Shown here piece by piece: positions 6,082 to 7,586 of a stretch of 7,586 nucleotides of DNA. The DNA is taken from the NCBI GenBank assembly GCA_027348305.1, contig DAIEPS010000083.1, positions 1 through 7,586 on the forward strand, in the 5' to 3' direction. Within the stretch, counting starts at the first letter, position 1, and every line of letters starts with the position of its first letter. The DNA comes from Anaerolineaceae bacterium (GTDB lineage: Bacteria; Chloroflexota; Anaerolineae; Anaerolineales; Anaerolineaceae). The position numbers and the translations under genes are program-made. The notes under the pieces were generated by a model. The model searched no databases, was not told where the DNA came from, and was given only the letters and a program-made list of their open reading frames with translations.

Positions 6082-7156
6082 GGATTTCAGCCAGGCTTCT
6101 ATAAAGCCGTCCAGGTCGCCATCAAGCACGGATTGACTGTTGCCGACCTCGTAATCAGTGCGGTGATCTTTGACCATTTGGTAAGGATGGAGCACGTATG
6201 AGCGGATCTGGCTGCCCCATTCGGCTTTTTGGTAGACGCCGCGCAAGTCAGACAGATTTTTGTCCGCGGCAATTTGGGCCAGGTCAAGCAAGCGCGAGCG
6301 CAAAACACGCATGGCGTTCTCGCGGTTTTGCATCTGTGAGCGTTCATTCTGGCAGGTGACCACGATGCCGGTTGGTATGTGGGTGAGGCGGATGGCTGTA
6401 GCGTTTTTCTGCACATTCTGTCCGCCGGCGCCAGAGGATTTGTAGATGTCGATCTTGACGTCATCCGGGTTGATGACCACAAGCGGGTCTTCTTGGGCAG
6501 CTTCAGGCAGAATTTCGACCTGGGCAAAGGAAGTATGGCGGCGGTGAGCCGAATCATATGGGGATAGCCTTACCAGGCGGTGAACACCTTTTTCAGCTCT
6601 TAGATAGCCATATGCGTAAGTGCCGCTGACCAGGATGGTGACAGTCTTAATCCCCGCTTCTTCACCCTCGGTCTGGTCAAGGATCTCGGTTTTGAACCCC
6701 TTGTTCTCACACCAGCGTAAATACATACGCTCGAGCATGCCTGCCCAATCCTGCGCATCCGTGCCGCCTTCACCGGTGTTAATCGTAAGCAGGGCGTTGC
6801 CTTTATCGTATTTTCCGCCGAGCAGGGTGGAGAGGCTTAACTGGTTCAATTCACGCTTGATCTTCTCTGTCTCAGCGGTCAACTCATCATTGAGCGATGG
6901 GTCTTCCATTTGAGAGAGTTCAAGCGTGTCATTGATGCGTTTTTCAAGAGAATTCCAGAGATTAAGTTCGTCTTTCAGCTCTGAAATCTCCTTCATTAAT
7001 TGTTGGGCTTCTTTGGGATCATCCCAGATCTTCGGGTCTTCAGATCGTTTTTGGAGTGCATCCAACTGTTGCTGTTTGTTACTTAAGTCAAAGACGCTCC
7101 ATGAGGGAATGGATGGTGGTCTGGTATTCTTTTAGTGATATGGTGAGTTCTTCCAT
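6073..7156 (-). CDS. prfB: Peptide chain release factor 2 with programmed +1 frameshift
   Basis: RF2 recognises UGA and UAA in the ribosomal A site and triggers peptide release. The product is complement(join(6073-7089, 7091-7156)), 360 residues, normal for RF2. A 22-codon opening frame (MEELTISLKEYQ...MERL) ends in an in-frame TGA at 7088-7090; a +1 shift on CTT continues as D23-L-S-N-K into the main frame. Domain 1 is helical (about 30-115). The stop-codon recognition tripeptide reads S198-P199-Y200 where RF2 normally has SPF, inside GVHRLVRLSPYDSAHRRHTSF. The catalytic GGQ is at 244-246 (SSGAGGQNVQ), followed by the conserved RSQMQNRENAM stretch. The start at 7156 has AGAGGA at 7163-7168 with 6-nt spacing, inside the end of ftsY, so the genes are probably coupled (gap 10 bp). 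A TTG at 7065 could mimic a start for the main frame but would lose the conserved shift signal and 30 residues. Confidence 0.95.
7087..7100 (-). promoter_or_regulatory. prfB autoregulatory +1 frameshift site
   Basis: The minus strand reads GGAG-CGT-CTT-TGA-C. CTT TGA C is the classic RF2 slip: the ribosome on CUU moves one base to UUU when UGA is read slowly, then reads GAC (Asp). GGAG (7097-7100) sits 3 nt before CTT, the same spacing as the stimulating Shine-Dalgarno-like sequence in E. coli prfB. Low RF2 thus raises RF2 synthesis. The protein reading resumes with RF2 homology directly after the shift. Confidence 0.93.
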
Positions 7157-7166
7157 TTCATTTCCT

Positions 7167-7505
7167 CTAGTTTTGATTGAGTAGAATGTTATTGACGAAA
7201 GCTTCAGGGTCAAAGGGCTGTAAGTCTTCAGGTTTCTCACCCAGACCGGCAAAATAGATAGGCAGATCGAGTTCCTGCTGGATGGCAAAAGCCATTCCAC
7301 CGCGCGCGGAGGAATCCAGTTTAGAAAGGATGACACCGTTCACGTGTACGGCTTCCTGGAAGGCTTTGGCCTGATGCAGGGCATTTTGTCCGGTGGTGGC
7401 GTCCAGCACGAGCAAAACGGCGTGTGGCGCACCTGGCATGGCTTTGCCGACCACACGGTGAACCTTCTTGAGCTCTTCCATGAGCCCGGCGGGATTGTCG
7501 TTCAT
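7167..7505 (-). CDS. ftsY: Signal recognition particle receptor FtsY, C-terminal part only
   Basis: These 112 codons match the end of the FtsY GTPase (NG) domain, which docks ribosome-SRP complexes at the membrane. Visible are LMEELKKVHRVV (8-19), VLLVLDATTGQNAL (30-43), the guanine-specificity motif as SKLD (61-64, usually TKLD) followed by SSARGG, and the closing GLGEKPEDLQPFDPEAFV. DLQPFD is typical of FtsY rather than Ffh. The N domain, the P-loop and the DTAGR motif are missing. In this frame, upstream of the ATG at 7505, TGA (7557-7559) and TAG (7575-7577) appear, and the sequence becomes a GC-rich hairpin repeat rather than the expected DTAGR-coding region. So this is a gene cut by a repeat, an assembly join, or a remnant. 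A full FtsY is normally essential. Its TAG stop is 10 bp before prfB and overlaps that gene's ribosome site. Confidence 0.85.
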   Translation of the reverse strand: MNDNPAGLMEELKKVHRVVGKAMPGAPHAVLLVLDATTGQNALHQAKAFQEAVHVNGVILSKLDSSARGGMAFAIQQELDLPIYFAGLGEKPEDLQPFDPEAFVNNILLNQN

Positions 7506-7521
7506 CTCTCTTCCACCTCGT

Positions 7522-7586
7522 AGCTGTCTCTGGTCACGTGGCCGTCTCCGGCCGGCTCATGGTCGTCTCCGACCCTATCCGTTCGG
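7522..7586. repeat. GC-rich array of short stem-UCUC-stem hairpins at the window edge
   Basis: Two perfect mini-hairpins, GGCCG-TCTC-CGGCC (7540-7553) and GGTCG-TCTC-CGACC (7561-7574), have 5-bp stems and 4-nt loops. A degenerate third unit with the same core (TGTCTCTGG, 7525-7533) precedes them, and the link GGTCACGTGGCC (7532-7543) is itself nearly palindromic. The GAGAC cores on the minus strand lie 18 and 21 nt apart. The block is more G+C-rich than the genes around it and begins where recognisable ftsY sequence stops. I recall similar GGAGAC hairpins as interspersed repeats in Anaerolineae-type genomes, but I could not check this. Confidence 0.6.

Noticed and set aside
6073..7065. prfB starting at a TTG at 7065 without frameshifting
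   Set aside because: The CTT-TGA-C slip with GGAG at 3-nt spacing and the good ribosome site before 7156 match the established RF2 arrangement, and the extra residues restore normal RF2 length.
7088..7336. An 82-codon minus-strand frame upstream of prfB as a separate small gene
   Set aside because: Its first 60 codons are an out-of-frame shadow of ftsY. The last 22 (from 7156) are the leader frame of prfB ending at the frameshift UGA.
7522..7586. CRISPR array or tRNA-like structure in the hairpin block
   Set aside because: The units are only about 18-21 nt apart, with no uniform spacers and imperfect copies. No cloverleaf or anticodon arm can be drawn.

Overview
The window reads as ordinary chromosomal DNA of a free-living bacterium with roughly balanced base composition. 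Four features point to an anaerobe, most plausibly of the Chloroflexota (Anaerolineae-like): a PfkA with GGNGS in place of GGDGS, FtsY with an SKLD/DSSARGG variant, an iron-sulfur-rich amine-type dehydrogenase, and GGAGAC hairpin repeats at the right edge. That placement is inferred from general family impressions, not from a search. Both ends cut through genes (rel at the left, ftsY at the right).

Layout, left to right. Positions 1-4862 hold four minus-strand genes, transcribed right to left. The first is a 696-residue fused iron-sulfur flavoprotein (2772-4862), joined by an ATGA overlap to a DAO-family FAD oxidoreductase (1612-2775). A HAD-family phosphatase/phosphomutase (930-1589) follows after 22 bp, and the 5' part of a bifunctional (p)ppGpp synthetase/hydrolase (1-889) after 40 bp. 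The 194-bp gap 4863-5056 is divergent and carries promoter-like elements facing both ways. The plus-strand gene pfkA (5057-6025) stands alone and ends in a strong hairpin terminator (6043-6071) shared with the convergent prfB. On the minus strand at the right, the C-terminal part of ftsY (7167-7505) is followed after 10 bp by prfB (6073-7156), whose expression needs a programmed +1 frameshift at an in-frame UGA.

How the genes fit together. The 696-residue protein and the DAO protein look like the electron-transfer and catalytic subunits of one dehydrogenase complex acting on an amino, imino or opine-type substrate, with electrons leaving through two kinds of 2Fe-2S centre and a two-cluster 4Fe-4S ferredoxin domain. 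The HAD protein and Rel may share its transcript, but Rel also has its own promoter-like site. PfkA is the glycolytic control enzyme. FtsY (membrane protein targeting) and RF2 (translation termination) form a housekeeping pair.

The points most worth a second look are: the fused electron-transfer subunit; the Asp-to-Asn change at the PfkA magnesium-ligand position; SPY in place of SPF in the RF2 stop-codon recognition tripeptide; an acidic insertion in the Rel hydrolase domain; and the hairpin-repeat block where recognisable ftsY sequence stops. I see no CRISPR array, tRNA, rRNA or transposase, and no clearly novel defence or mobile system.
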